From Candidatus Hodarchaeota archaeon (GTDB lineage: Archaea > Asgardarchaeota > Heimdallarchaeia > Hodarchaeales > Hodarchaeaceae): a stretch of 13,573 nt of DNA. Where the stretch lies: assembly GCA_016840305.1 (NCBI GenBank), contig JAEOSP010000593.1, positions 1-13,573 of the forward strand. Reading direction: 5' to 3'. Shown piece by piece: positions 6,432 through 13,573 of the stretch. The position numbers and the translations under genes were made by a program. The first letter of the stretch is position 1. Every line of letters starts with the position of its first letter. Under the pieces are notes generated by a model that made no database searches, was not told the origin of the DNA, and worked only from the letters and a program-made list of their open reading frames with translations.

Positions 6432-8825
6432 ATGGTGTACTCAGATATGAATAGGTATGTAGGTCAATCTGTTGCTCGAAAAGATGCATTCGACAAAATT
6501 TCTGGCAAAGCGATATATGCTTTTGATATTGATAACATTCCAAACATGTTAATCTGCAAATTCTTAGCTTCTCCAAGAGCTCATGCCAAAATAATATCGA
6601 TTGATTCATCCAAGGCAGAGTCTTTAAGTGGAGTAGTTGCTGTTGTTACTGGAAAGGATTGGCCTGTAAAGATTGGACTATATGCAGGAGATCGTGACAT
6701 TCTTGCCGTTGAGAAAGTTGTTTGGGTAGGTCAACCTGTTGTAGCTGTTGCTGCCGAGACAGAGGCTATTGCTGAAGAAGCAATAAGCTTAATTAAAATT
6801 GAATACGAAGATTTACCTCCTATTTTTGATCCAATGGAAGCTATGACGTCTAAGGAAATTTTAATTCATGAGAATATGTCTGAATATGATCATTCACCCG
6901 CATTTAATCCAATTCCAGGAACCAATATAGCCAATCATTTCAAACTAAGAAAAGGCGATATCCAGGAAGGTTTTAAAGCATCTGATTTGATAATTGAGAA
7001 TAAATTTTCAATGCCCCAAATTTCTCATGCATATTTAGAACCTATAGTATCAATAGGTCAATATCATAGGGACGGAACTATAGGAGTTTGGTCCTCTGCA
7101 CAATCACCCTTCACTGTACGTTATCTACTTGGCGTTACGTTTGCCACATCCACCTCAAATATTATCGTTAGATCTCCATATATTGGAGGAGGATTTGGAG
7201 GTAAAGCTGGTCTTAATTTCGAACCTTTAGTCGTATTACTTTCAAGAAAAGCTAATAACCGACCTGTAAAATTACGATTAACTCGAGAGGAAAATTTCAG
7301 AAGTGCACCGATCCGAGTAGGTATGATAGCTAATATTAAAACAGGAATTTCATCCCAAGGACGTATTAAAGCCCAAGAAATTCAATATATCTGGGATTCT
7401 GGCGCTTGTGCGGATTATGCAGTAAACGTTGGACGTGCTGCAGGGTATGTTTCAATCGGTCCTTATGAAATTGAAAATATAAAATCGGATTCATTTACTG
7501 TATATACCAATAAACCGTATGCAACAGCATTTAGAGGGTTTGGGCATATGGAACTACATTGGGTAATCGAAAGACAAAACGATATTATTGCAGAGAAAAT
7601 AGGCCTAAATCCACTTGAGTTTAGAAAAATAAATACTCTGATTCCTGGAAAGGGGATTACTGGTAATCAACATAGGCTTAGAGAGGATTCTGGAAGTATT
7701 AATGAGTGTTTAGATGCAGTCTGGAAGGATCTTAATGAAAATCGAATAACAACTAGTACTGAGAGTCCGTGGTTATTCCGAGGAATAGGAATTGCTGGTT
7801 TCATGAAAGGTCCAGCACAACCTCCGAATAGTGCTGCATCTGCTTATGTAAAATTCAATGATGATGGAGTGGTAATCGTATCAGTGGGTACCTCAGAAAT
7901 GGGTCAAGGAACAATTACAGGCCTTGCTCAAATTGCTGCTGACGAACTAGGCGGAACACCTATTGAAAAAGTAAAAATAAAAGGTGATAGGAATACTGAT
8001 AGAGATGCATACACTTGGCAAACAGTTGGGTCCCGATCTTTGTTCATGGATGGAAATGCAGTCCGAAATGCTTGTTTGCATGCAAAAAAACAGATTTTTC
8101 AGATTGCTTCTCAAGTTCTATTGGTACCCGCTAAAGATTTGGAGTTACGCAATGAATTAATTTATCCAAAAGGAGAACCATGGAAGAATCTAAGTCTAAC
8201 AGATGTAGTAATGGGTTATATGTTTCCTTCAGGGAAATCTATTGGAGGTCCTGTGATAGGAGTAGGAAGGTACATAGCAAAAATGACAATGCTTGATGCT
8301 GAAACAGGGGCAGGAAACCCTGCTATCTTCGAAACTTTTGGAGCTCAGGGTGTTGAAATCGAACTTAACGTATTAACTGGAGAAATCATTATTAAACGCA
8401 TGGTTTCTGCATTTGACATCGGAAAAACTATCAACCCCCACTTATGTGAGGGGCAGATCATCGGAGGGAGCGTAATGGCTCTCTCCATTGCGATGTCTGA
8501 ACAGTTAAAGTACTCTGATCAGGGTCAGCTTATCAATCCAAACTTTGTGGATTATGTTATTGCAAGATGTAATGATATTCCAGAAGAGTTTTCAAATCAT
8601 TATATTGAAAACCCTCAATACGATGGACCATGGGGAGCACGTGGAATAGGAGAACAAACCATGCTAGGAGCACCTGCAGCATTAGGTAATGCCATTGCTA
8701 ATGCAATAAACGTGGAAATCTATGACTTACCTCTTTCTCCAGAGCGAGTTTGGTCAGAAATCAAGAGGCAAAGACCAAAATTTTTGGAGGAACTGAAAAA
8801 ACAGTATCTGGAGGTTCAAAAATGA
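6432..8825 (+). CDS. xanthine dehydrogenase-family molybdenum hydroxylase, molybdopterin-binding subunit
   Basis: Large catalytic subunit of a three-subunit molybdenum hydroxylase that inserts a water-derived oxygen into an aldehyde or heterocycle and passes electrons through 2Fe-2S centres to FAD. From the ATG at 6432 it is 797 residues. An immediately preceding in-frame GTG (6429) and an ATG at 6447 are alternatives, and no clear SD decides. The N-terminal a/b-hammerhead domain covers about 10-130. Cofactor-binding motifs are GGGFGGK (252-258), AFRGFG (366-371), SEMGQGTITGLAQIAADELG (488-507) and GARGIGE (735-741), where Glu741 is the expected catalytic base. The residue after GGGFGGK is Ala259, where xanthine dehydrogenases have Glu. 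The AYRCSFR loop of CO dehydrogenase is also absent. Substrate unknown. The stop overlaps the next gene's start. Confidence 0.93.
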   Translation: MVYSDMNRYVGQSVARKDAFDKISGKAIYAFDIDNIPNMLICKFLASPRAHAKIISIDSSKAESLSGVVAVVTGKDWPVKIGLYAGDRDILAVEKVVWVGQPVVAVAAETEAIAEEAISLIKIEYEDLPPIFDPMEAMTSKEILIHENMSEYDHSPAFNPIPGTNIANHFKLRKGDIQEGFKASDLIIENKFSMPQISHAYLEPIVSIGQYHRDGTIGVWSSAQSPFTVRYLLGVTFATSTSNIIVRSPYIGGGFGGKAGLNFEPLVVLLSRKANNRPVKLRLTREENFRSAPIRVGMIANIKTGISSQGRIKAQEIQYIWDSGACADYAVNVGRAAGYVSIGPYEIENIKSDSFTVYTNKPYATAFRGFGHMELHWVIERQNDIIAEKIGLNPLEFRKINTLIPGKGITGNQHRLREDSGSINECLDAVWKDLNENRITTSTESPWLFRGIGIAGFMKGPAQPPNSAASAYVKFNDDGVVIVSVGTSEMGQGTITGLAQIAADELGGTPIEKVKIKGDRNTDRDAYTWQTVGSRSLFMDGNAVRNACLHAKKQIFQIASQVLLVPAKDLELRNELIYPKGEPWKNLSLTDVVMGYMFPSGKSIGGPVIGVGRYIAKMTMLDAETGAGNPAIFETFGAQGVEIELNVLTGEIIIKRMVSAFDIGKTINPHLCEGQIIGGSVMALSIAMSEQLKYSDQGQLINPNFVDYVIARCNDIPEEFSNHYIENPQYDGPWGARGIGEQTMLGAPAALGNAIANAINVEIYDLPLSPERVWSEIKRQRPKFLEELKKQYLEVQK

Positions 8826-9688
8826 GTGAAATTATATCTTATACAACCCTCCCGAGATTTGAATACGTCTCACCTACAACATTAGACGAGGCCTTAAAAC
8901 TCTTAGAGCAAAACCAAAATTCTGTGAAGTTACTTGCTGGAGGAACAGATCTAATATTTGAATTAAGACAACGTTTAACAAAACCAAAAGTAATAATCGA
9001 CCTAAAAAAGATACCAGATCTTCGTATTCTTAAAAAAACAAATGAAAGATTGGAAATTGGCGCTACTACGCCAATAAATGAGGTATTATCTCTTTCTGAT
9101 ATTAAAGATACTTATACAGCCCTCTATCAATCATTAACCGATCTTGCTGATGAAATTCTTAGATTTAGAGCCACAATCGGAGGAAATATTTGTACTTCTT
9201 CTCCTGCTGCGGACACAGCTGGTTCTCTTATGGTTCTTCAAGCAGAAGTTCATATTAAATCCCTTTCCAGAGGAATTAGAACAGTATCTATTAAGGATTT
9301 TTTCACTGGTGTCAAGAAGAATTGTCTGGCTCCTGATGAGATAGTAACTAAGATTATTATACCTAAACCATTAAAAGAAACACAATCAAGATTCAAGAAG
9401 CTGAAAAGGAGTTCAGAGGACCTAGCTATAGTAGGTATCGCAGGTTTACACAATCGAAACGTTACATTCCTTTCATATACTGCTGTCGGTCCAACACCAG
9501 TTTTTGTCGATATAAGCAATTATTTCAAGGATAGTAAAGCAAAACTAACAGAAGATACATTTTTATCCATATGGAAAGAGATTTTACCTCATTTAAATCC
9601 AATAGATGATGTTAGAGCAAGTAAAAACTATAGAATGCATATTACTGAAATTTTAACTCGTGAAATTTTGCGAGATATTATAGAATAA
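8822..9688 (+). CDS. molybdenum hydroxylase FAD-binding subunit
   Basis: Medium subunit (288 residues) carrying the FAD that passes electrons from the iron-sulfur subunit to the final acceptor. The start is the ATG at 8822, which overlaps the large subunit's stop (ATGA) and has a strong SD GGAGGT at 8810-8815, 6 nt away; the longer open frame from 8750 is rejected. FAD motifs are LLAGGTDLI (37-45) and RATIGGNICTSSPAADT (116-132). The C-terminal CO dehydrogenase flavoprotein domain shows KKLKRSSEDLAIVGIAG (192-208) and SYTAVGPTP (218-226). Its length is usual for the family. It lacks an obvious four-cysteine insertion like that of 4-hydroxybenzoyl-CoA reductase. The overlap suggests coupled translation with the large subunit. 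Confidence 0.93.
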   Translation: MSEIISYTTLPRFEYVSPTTLDEALKLLEQNQNSVKLLAGGTDLIFELRQRLTKPKVIIDLKKIPDLRILKKTNERLEIGATTPINEVLSLSDIKDTYTALYQSLTDLADEILRFRATIGGNICTSSPAADTAGSLMVLQAEVHIKSLSRGIRTVSIKDFFTGVKKNCLAPDEIVTKIIIPKPLKETQSRFKKLKRSSEDLAIVGIAGLHNRNVTFLSYTAVGPTPVFVDISNYFKDSKAKLTEDTFLSIWKEILPHLNPIDDVRASKNYRMHITEILTREILRDIIE

Positions 9689-9706
9689 TTAAAGGACAAG
9701 AGGAAG

Positions 9707-10174
9707 ATGGAAACTCTAACGATAACTCTGAATGGTCAGAAACGTTCTGTTAATATAGAATATAATGAAACATTACTTGATGTACTACGAAATAAATTAC
9801 AGATTAAATCAGTGAAGGCCGCTTGTTGGTCAGGTGACTGTGGTATTTGTACTGTTTTAATGAATGGTAAACCAATAAAATCTTGTCTTGTTCTTGCAAG
9901 CGAAGCAGCTAATAGTACAATTACAACCGTTGAGGGCCTTTCTTCTGGAGAAGAACTTAGTCATCTTCAACATGCTTTTATAAAACATGGAGCCGTGCAA
10001 TGTGGTTTTTGTACTGGTGCATTTCTACTGATGGGACATCATATTCTTTCACAAAAACAACATTTTACAACACATGAAATAAAAGAGATGATTAATGGAA
10101 TTATTTGCCGTTGTACGGGATACAAACAAATTGTTGATAGCATCCATGAAACGAATGAATCACAATTTTTATGA
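9707..10174 (+). CDS. molybdenum hydroxylase 2Fe-2S subunit
   Basis: Small subunit (155 residues) with two [2Fe-2S] clusters that link the molybdenum centre to FAD. The plant-type ferredoxin domain has Cys40, Cys45, Cys48 and Cys60 (CWSGDCGIC, then KSC). The helical domain has Cys99 and Cys102 in QCGFCTG and Cys134 and Cys136 in ICRCTGY, so all eight ligands are present. The SD is AAGGA (9692-9696), 10 nt from the ATG. It lies 18 nt after the FAD subunit and is the third enzyme subunit in the order large-FAD-2Fe2S. The chain ends soon after the second cluster (NESQFL), giving a normal length with no fused domain. Confidence 0.94.
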   Translation: METLTITLNGQKRSVNIEYNETLLDVLRNKLQIKSVKAACWSGDCGICTVLMNGKPIKSCLVLASEAANSTITTVEGLSSGEELSHLQHAFIKHGAVQCGFCTGAFLLMGHHILSQKQHFTTHEIKEMINGIICRCTGYKQIVDSIHETNESQFL

Positions 10175-10207
10175 GATAATAGATCTGATGTAGTGACACT
10201 AGAGATA

Positions 10208-10217
10208 GATATAATAG
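10208..10217 (+). promoter_or_regulatory. candidate TATA box before the hydrogenase-like gene
   Basis: ATATAATAGA-type A/T string in the 75-bp gap after the 2Fe-2S subunit, 33-42 nt before the ATG at 10250. The ATG is preceded by a T run (10241-10246) and has no SD, as expected for a short-leader transcript. The gene may therefore have its own promoter in addition to read-through from the hydroxylase genes. Confidence 0.35.
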
Positions 10218-10249
10218 AATAAGCTAATTGATTTTACGAGTTTTTTATA

Positions 10250-11335
10250 ATGCAGAAATCCGCAGAAACTGAGAAAATAGACCTTAACTCCGTTAATGTA
10301 GTGCCTAGTACTTATGAAAATCTTGTAAAGGGAATTATCTCTCAGAATTACAAAAAATTCTGGAAGCAAACCAATGAGACAAACATAGAAATGCAAAATA
10401 AAACCATGGAAGAAACATACTCAATTCTTACGAATGATCCCAATCTAAATAGCCTTTCGAGACAGATTCAAGTATCTGAAAGTCTCGAAATTATATCGGG
10501 GTTTTTCGTTAATGAAAAAGTAAGAAAATTCCGAGGTTTTCTTTTAAATCTGGAAAAAATTTCTCTCTTTTATCAATTATATAAAAGAATTGCCGAGATA
10601 TACGATATTGAACCTTTGTTGGAAGCGAGTAGTCTCGGATTAAATACAAATAATCATACTTTTACAGATTTGTGGGGAGTTTCTTTCCCTCATAAAATGG
10701 TACGATTAGGTTATATGGAAGAAGAAATTAGTGAGGGATCGATTTCAAAAATACGTAATAAACTACAATTTCAACAAAAATTAATAAAGAATATCAGAAA
10801 AACAGTTAAAAATTCAAATACACTGAAGAAACTTCTAAAAAACTTCTCTAACATTTCAGAAAAAGAAATTTTTGAATCAGGTCTCACAGGTCCATTAGCA
10901 AGATCTGTTAATGTCATAACTCCTCTAATCAACGCATCCACAAGTATTAACCACTTCTCGTCCTCTCAGTTTTCTCAATTTGCTTCTTCTCAGGCCTCCA
11001 ATCCTTTTGGATTATTAGAAATTTGTAATGTTGAACTAACACTCGCTCTAGAAAGGATGTTAAATCTGTTACCAAAAATTTACGGCAGAATTCCAATTAC
11101 AGAGGGAGAATTAAAAAACGGAAGCATTTCTTCTTCTTTTAACAAAAGCTTAGGTGTTGATCATTTATCAATTGAAATAGAGGAAGGACTTACAAAATAT
11201 CTGAAGCTTGTACCTTTCGAAACTAGCAACCTCCTCGGAATATCAAGAGTAATAGCAATGAATCCTCCAAACCTTTATCCCTTTATCCTGTTATTTTTAA
11301 ATCCAGAGGTAGAATTTCGCTATTCCACTTTTTAA
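10250..11335 (+). CDS. probable metal-free relative of [NiFe]-hydrogenase large subunit / NuoD
   Basis: A 361-residue soluble protein. By eye it follows the order of landmarks in group 4 hydrogenase large subunits and complex I NuoD. SLEIISGFFVNEKVRKFRGF (78-97) with LLNLEKI (98-104) matches the 'AvE.i.gi.vpera..lR.ll.ElERi' helix. HKMVRLGYMEEEI (148-160) matches 'n.iRiGGv..Di'. ESGLTGPLARSVNV (209-222) matches 'GltGPvaRasGv'. LSIEIEEGL (306-314) and the run from about 317 to 352 match 'GEL.y.i..dG' and 'R.PsfaNl..l......D...i..SLDPC..C'. Both CxxC pairs that bind Ni-Fe are missing: there is none around residues 60-80, the C-terminus reads LNPEVEFRYSTF, and the only cysteine is Cys259. A Ser/Gln-rich insert (235-250) follows the GPLAR motif. 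It lies 75 bp after the hydroxylase on the same strand. No small, NuoC-like or membrane subunit is near. Homology is inferred, not searched. Confidence 0.6.
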   Translation: MQKSAETEKIDLNSVNVVPSTYENLVKGIISQNYKKFWKQTNETNIEMQNKTMEETYSILTNDPNLNSLSRQIQVSESLEIISGFFVNEKVRKFRGFLLNLEKISLFYQLYKRIAEIYDIEPLLEASSLGLNTNNHTFTDLWGVSFPHKMVRLGYMEEEISEGSISKIRNKLQFQQKLIKNIRKTVKNSNTLKKLLKNFSNISEKEIFESGLTGPLARSVNVITPLINASTSINHFSSSQFSQFASSQASNPFGLLEICNVELTLALERMLNLLPKIYGRIPITEGELKNGSISSSFNKSLGVDHLSIEIEEGLTKYLKLVPFETSNLLGISRVIAMNPPNLYPFILLFLNPEVEFRYSTF

Positions 11336-11356
11336 AAAGTTCTATAAACTCTTTTT
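11334..11356 (+). terminator. terminator-like stem after the hydrogenase-like gene
   Basis: AAAAAGTT (11334-11341) can pair with AACTCTTTTT (11347-11356) with one bulged C; it ends in a five-T run. It overlaps the stop codon of the gene and lies between two convergent genes, as expected for a terminator. Confidence 0.4.
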
Positions 11357-11410
11357 ATAATTGAAAAGAGAATATTTTTGGAATTTAATTGGACCCACCC
11401 CTTTAGAAAC

Positions 11411-11425
11411 AAAAAAAATGAAAAA
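11411..11425 (-). terminator. oligo-T terminator for the PEP synthase gene
   Basis: On the minus strand the transcript reads through five T, then CA, then eight T, beginning 9 nt after the stop. Such T tracts are the main intrinsic termination signal in archaea. Confidence 0.5.
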
Positions 11426-11433
11426 GGAGAGAA

Positions 11434-13573
11434 TTAAGGTTTGATACCTAATTCTTGCTCTTTCTTTGCGATAGCGAGTTTGGTTTTAACGACAGTATCG
11501 GGGTTTAAACTCATGGAATCAATTCCACATTCGACTAAGAATGAAGCGAATTCAGGGAAATCACTTGGAGCTTGTCCACAAATACCAATTTTACGATTGT
11601 ACTTTTTCGCAATCTCAATAACCGATTTCACTAATCTTTTTACAGATTCATTTCGCTCATCATAAATATGAGCAACTAGTTCTGAATCACGATCAAGACC
11701 AAGTGCTAATTGCGTTAAATCGTTACTTCCAATCGAAAATCCATCAAATACTTCAGCAAAGCCATCAGCTTGAATTACGTTTGAAGGAATTTCAGCCATA
11801 ACATAGACCTCTAGTCCGTTTTCTCCACGTGTTAATCCAGCTTTTGACATAGTTTCGATAACTTTCTTTCCCTCTTCTACGGTTCTGCAGAAAGGAATCA
11901 TGGCAATTACATTCGTTAACCCCATGTCATCACGAACTCGTTTAAGTGCTTTGCACTCCATGATATATGCAGGAGCGTAAGTCTCATCGTAGTAACGAGA
12001 AGCACCTCTCCAACCAATCATTGGATTAGATTCTGTCGGTTCATAAAGAGAACCACCAATTAAGTTCATGTATTCATTTGTTTTAAAGTCAGACATCCGA
12101 ACAACAACATCATTTGGATAGAATGCAGCTGCAATTCTACCTATGCCCATTGCTAAAGTCTCAATAAAGAATTCTTCTTTATCTTCATAAGCAGAGGTCT
12201 TTGCATCAATTTTATCAACGATATCACGAATTTCAGGATCAGATTCAGATTTTTCCTTTAGCTCCTTGTAATTTAATAGAGCAAGAGGGTGGATACCAAT
12301 ATATGAATTGATAATGAATTCTTCACGAGCTAAACCGACACCATCATTTGGAATTTGAGCCTGATCAAAAGCTCTCTCAGGGATTCCAACATTCATCATA
12401 ATTTTTGTTCGTGTTTCAGGAACATTATCAAGTTCAACTATTTCGATTTCAAAAGGAAGAATACCATCGTAAACGATACCATCTTGACCTTCTGCACATG
12501 AAGCAGTGACTTTCATCCCATCTTTCAAAATTTTGGTTGAGTTCTCTGTACCAATAATTGCTGGGATACCAAGTTCCCGTGAAACAATAGCAGCGTGACA
12601 GGTTCGTCCACCACGGTTTGTAATAATTGCAGAAGCAATTTTCATGATTGGTTCCCAATCGGGATCTGTCATATCTGTAACAAGAACTTGTCCCTTCTTG
12701 AACTCGTGAATACGAGCAGAGGTTTTAATGACATTCACTTCACCTTGACCAATCTTTGCTCCAACAGCTTGACCGTTAACTAGTTCTTCACTTTTTTCTT
12801 TCAGAACATAGGTTTCAATTACATTAGCTGATTTCTGAGAATGAACCGTTTCAGGTCTTGCTTGAACAATATAGAGTTCACCATCACCCTCATAATCACC
12901 ATCACCGTTTTTAGCCCATTCGATATCCATACGTTTTCCGTAGTGATCTTCGATAATAACTGTCCACTGTGCTAACTTTAAAACTTCATCGTCAGTTGCA
13001 CTAAATGTTTTTCGCATTGAATCGGGGGTATCAACAATTTTAACTGGCCTTCGGCTATCAGAGGTGTAAACCATCATGATTTCTTTTGATCCCAATCGTT
13101 TACCAACAATAGGTCTTTTTCCATCTTTTAATGTGGGTTTGAATACGTACCATTCATCTGGGTTAACAGAACCTTGTACAACAGTTTCACCAAGGCCATA
13201 AGCACCAGTGATAAAGACAGCTCTCTCGAAACCTGATTCTGTATCGATTGAAAATATGACACCTGACGAAGCAGAGTCTGAACGAATCATTAATTGAACT
13301 GCGATGGATAAGTAAACATCAAAATGACCAAATCCTTTGTCCTGACGGTAAGATATTGCACGATCAGTAAATAGACTAGCAAAACATGATCGACAAGCAT
13401 CTAAAAGAGATTCTTCACCTCGGATATTTAAATAGGTCTCTTGTTGACCTGCGAATGAAGCATCAGGAAGATCCTCAGCAGTAGCACTAGATCTGACTGC
13501 AACATCTACATCTGATTTGCCTGATTTCTTACATAATTCTTGATATGCATCTCGGATTTCTTGTTCAAGATCA
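11434..13573 (-). CDS. ppsA: phosphoenolpyruvate synthase, N-terminus beyond right edge
   Basis: Catalyses pyruvate + ATP + H2O to PEP + AMP + phosphate, the entry to gluconeogenesis. The frame is open to the window edge, giving 712 visible residues of a family usually near 790; the internal Met at 13290 is not the start. Domains in order: part of the N-terminal ATP-grasp nucleotide-binding domain, with AVRSSATAEDLPDASFAGQQ (encoded around 13440-13503) and a segment beginning LMIRSDSASSGVIFSIDTES (from about 13296 down); the swivelling phosphohistidine domain with GGRTCHAAI, catalytic His codon at 12595-12597; and the PEP/pyruvate TIM barrel ending in GICGQAPSD, catalytic Cys codon at 11578-11580. 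All expected active-site motifs in the visible part are intact. It converges with the hydrogenase-like gene. With the 2-oxoacid oxidoreductase it would link acetyl-CoA to sugars if that enzyme handles pyruvate. Confidence 0.96.
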   Translation of the reverse strand, partial: DLEQEIRDAYQELCKKSGKSDVDVAVRSSATAEDLPDASFAGQQETYLNIRGEESLLDACRSCFASLFTDRAISYRQDKGFGHFDVYLSIAVQLMIRSDSASSGVIFSIDTESGFERAVFITGAYGLGETVVQGSVNPDEWYVFKPTLKDGKRPIVGKRLGSKEIMMVYTSDSRRPVKIVDTPDSMRKTFSATDDEVLKLAQWTVIIEDHYGKRMDIEWAKNGDGDYEGDGELYIVQARPETVHSQKSANVIETYVLKEKSEELVNGQAVGAKIGQGEVNVIKTSARIHEFKKGQVLVTDMTDPDWEPIMKIASAIITNRGGRTCHAAIVSRELGIPAIIGTENSTKILKDGMKVTASCAEGQDGIVYDGILPFEIEIVELDNVPETRTKIMMNVGIPERAFDQAQIPNDGVGLAREEFIINSYIGIHPLALLNYKELKEKSESDPEIRDIVDKIDAKTSAYEDKEEFFIETLAMGIGRIAAAFYPNDVVVRMSDFKTNEYMNLIGGSLYEPTESNPMIGWRGASRYYDETYAPAYIMECKALKRVRDDMGLTNVIAMIPFCRTVEEGKKVIETMSKAGLTRGENGLEVYVMAEIPSNVIQADGFAEVFDGFSIGSNDLTQLALGLDRDSELVAHIYDERNESVKRLVKSVIEIAKKYNRKIGICGQAPSDFPEFASFLVECGIDSMSLNPDTVVKTKLAIAKKEQELGIKP

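Noticed and set aside
6274..6609. A 111-residue minus-strand open frame across the MoaD/large-subunit junction.
   Set aside because: Both plus-strand genes are clear family members, so this frame is an antisense shadow.
8750..8821. A 24-codon N-terminal extension of the FAD subunit frame.
   Set aside because: It overlaps the large-subunit coding sequence in another frame, and the ATG at 8822 has a strong SD and a family-typical N-terminus.
6432..8825. Aerobic CO dehydrogenase large subunit (CoxL).
   Set aside because: The AYRCSFR active-site loop is absent; the corresponding loop is AFRGFG.
10199..10396. A 65-residue minus-strand open frame across the start of the hydrogenase-like gene.
   Set aside because: It lies mostly inside a longer supported gene, has no SD and is of low-complexity hydrophobic/aromatic composition.
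10250..11335. A functional [NiFe] hydrogenase large subunit.
   Set aside because: None of the four Ni-Fe cysteine ligands is present and no small subunit is nearby.
13288..13290. ATG at 13290 (minus strand) as the PEP synthase start.
   Set aside because: The frame continues upstream through conserved PEP synthase sequence (AVRSSATAEDLPDAS) to the window edge.

Overview
The window is AT-rich and densely coded on both strands. It looks archaeal, with an Asgard-type archaeon as the best guess but not proven. Points in favour are a ferredoxin-dependent 2-oxoacid oxidoreductase, a myo-inositol-phosphate synthase, a PEP synthase, a stand-alone protein resembling the Roadblock/LC7 fold, several genes with TATA-like boxes just upstream of starts that lack a strong Shine-Dalgarno (SD) site, and T-rich rather than classic hairpin terminators. 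No rRNA, tRNA, CRISPR array, insertion sequence or phage gene was seen.

Left part (1-4546): the 5' end of a myo-inositol-1-phosphate synthase gene runs off the left edge on the minus strand, preceded on that strand by a small Roadblock-like protein. Divergent from these is a two-gene operon for a 2-oxoacid:ferredoxin oxidoreductase (fused gamma-alpha subunit, then the TPP-binding beta subunit), followed by a HAD phosphatase with a TTG start. Convergent with the HAD gene, and overlapping it by 9 bp, is an unrecognised 463-residue protein on the minus strand.

Middle part (5930-11335): a divergent intergenic region carries a perfect 9-bp inverted repeat that can compete with a second hairpin just upstream of the start of the unknown gene. 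A plus-strand run follows: a MoaD/ThiS-like ubiquitin-fold protein ending in Gly-Gly-Gly, then the molybdopterin, FAD and 2Fe-2S subunits of a xanthine dehydrogenase-family molybdenum hydroxylase. The next gene encodes a 361-residue protein that appears to be a remote, metal-free relative of the [NiFe]-hydrogenase large subunit / NuoD family. It has the recognisable fold landmarks but neither CxxC pair, and no hydrogenase small subunit or membrane subunit lies nearby. This is the most unusual item in the window.

Right part (11434-13573): PEP synthase on the minus strand, convergent with the hydrogenase-like gene and missing its N-terminus at the window edge. The oxidoreductase and PEP synthase would fit interconversion of acetyl-CoA, pyruvate and PEP in a ferredoxin-based anaerobic metabolism. 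The molybdenum hydroxylase would oxidise an unidentified aldehyde or N-heterocycle; it lacks the glutamate typical of true xanthine dehydrogenases. No function can be read from sequence for the 463-residue protein.
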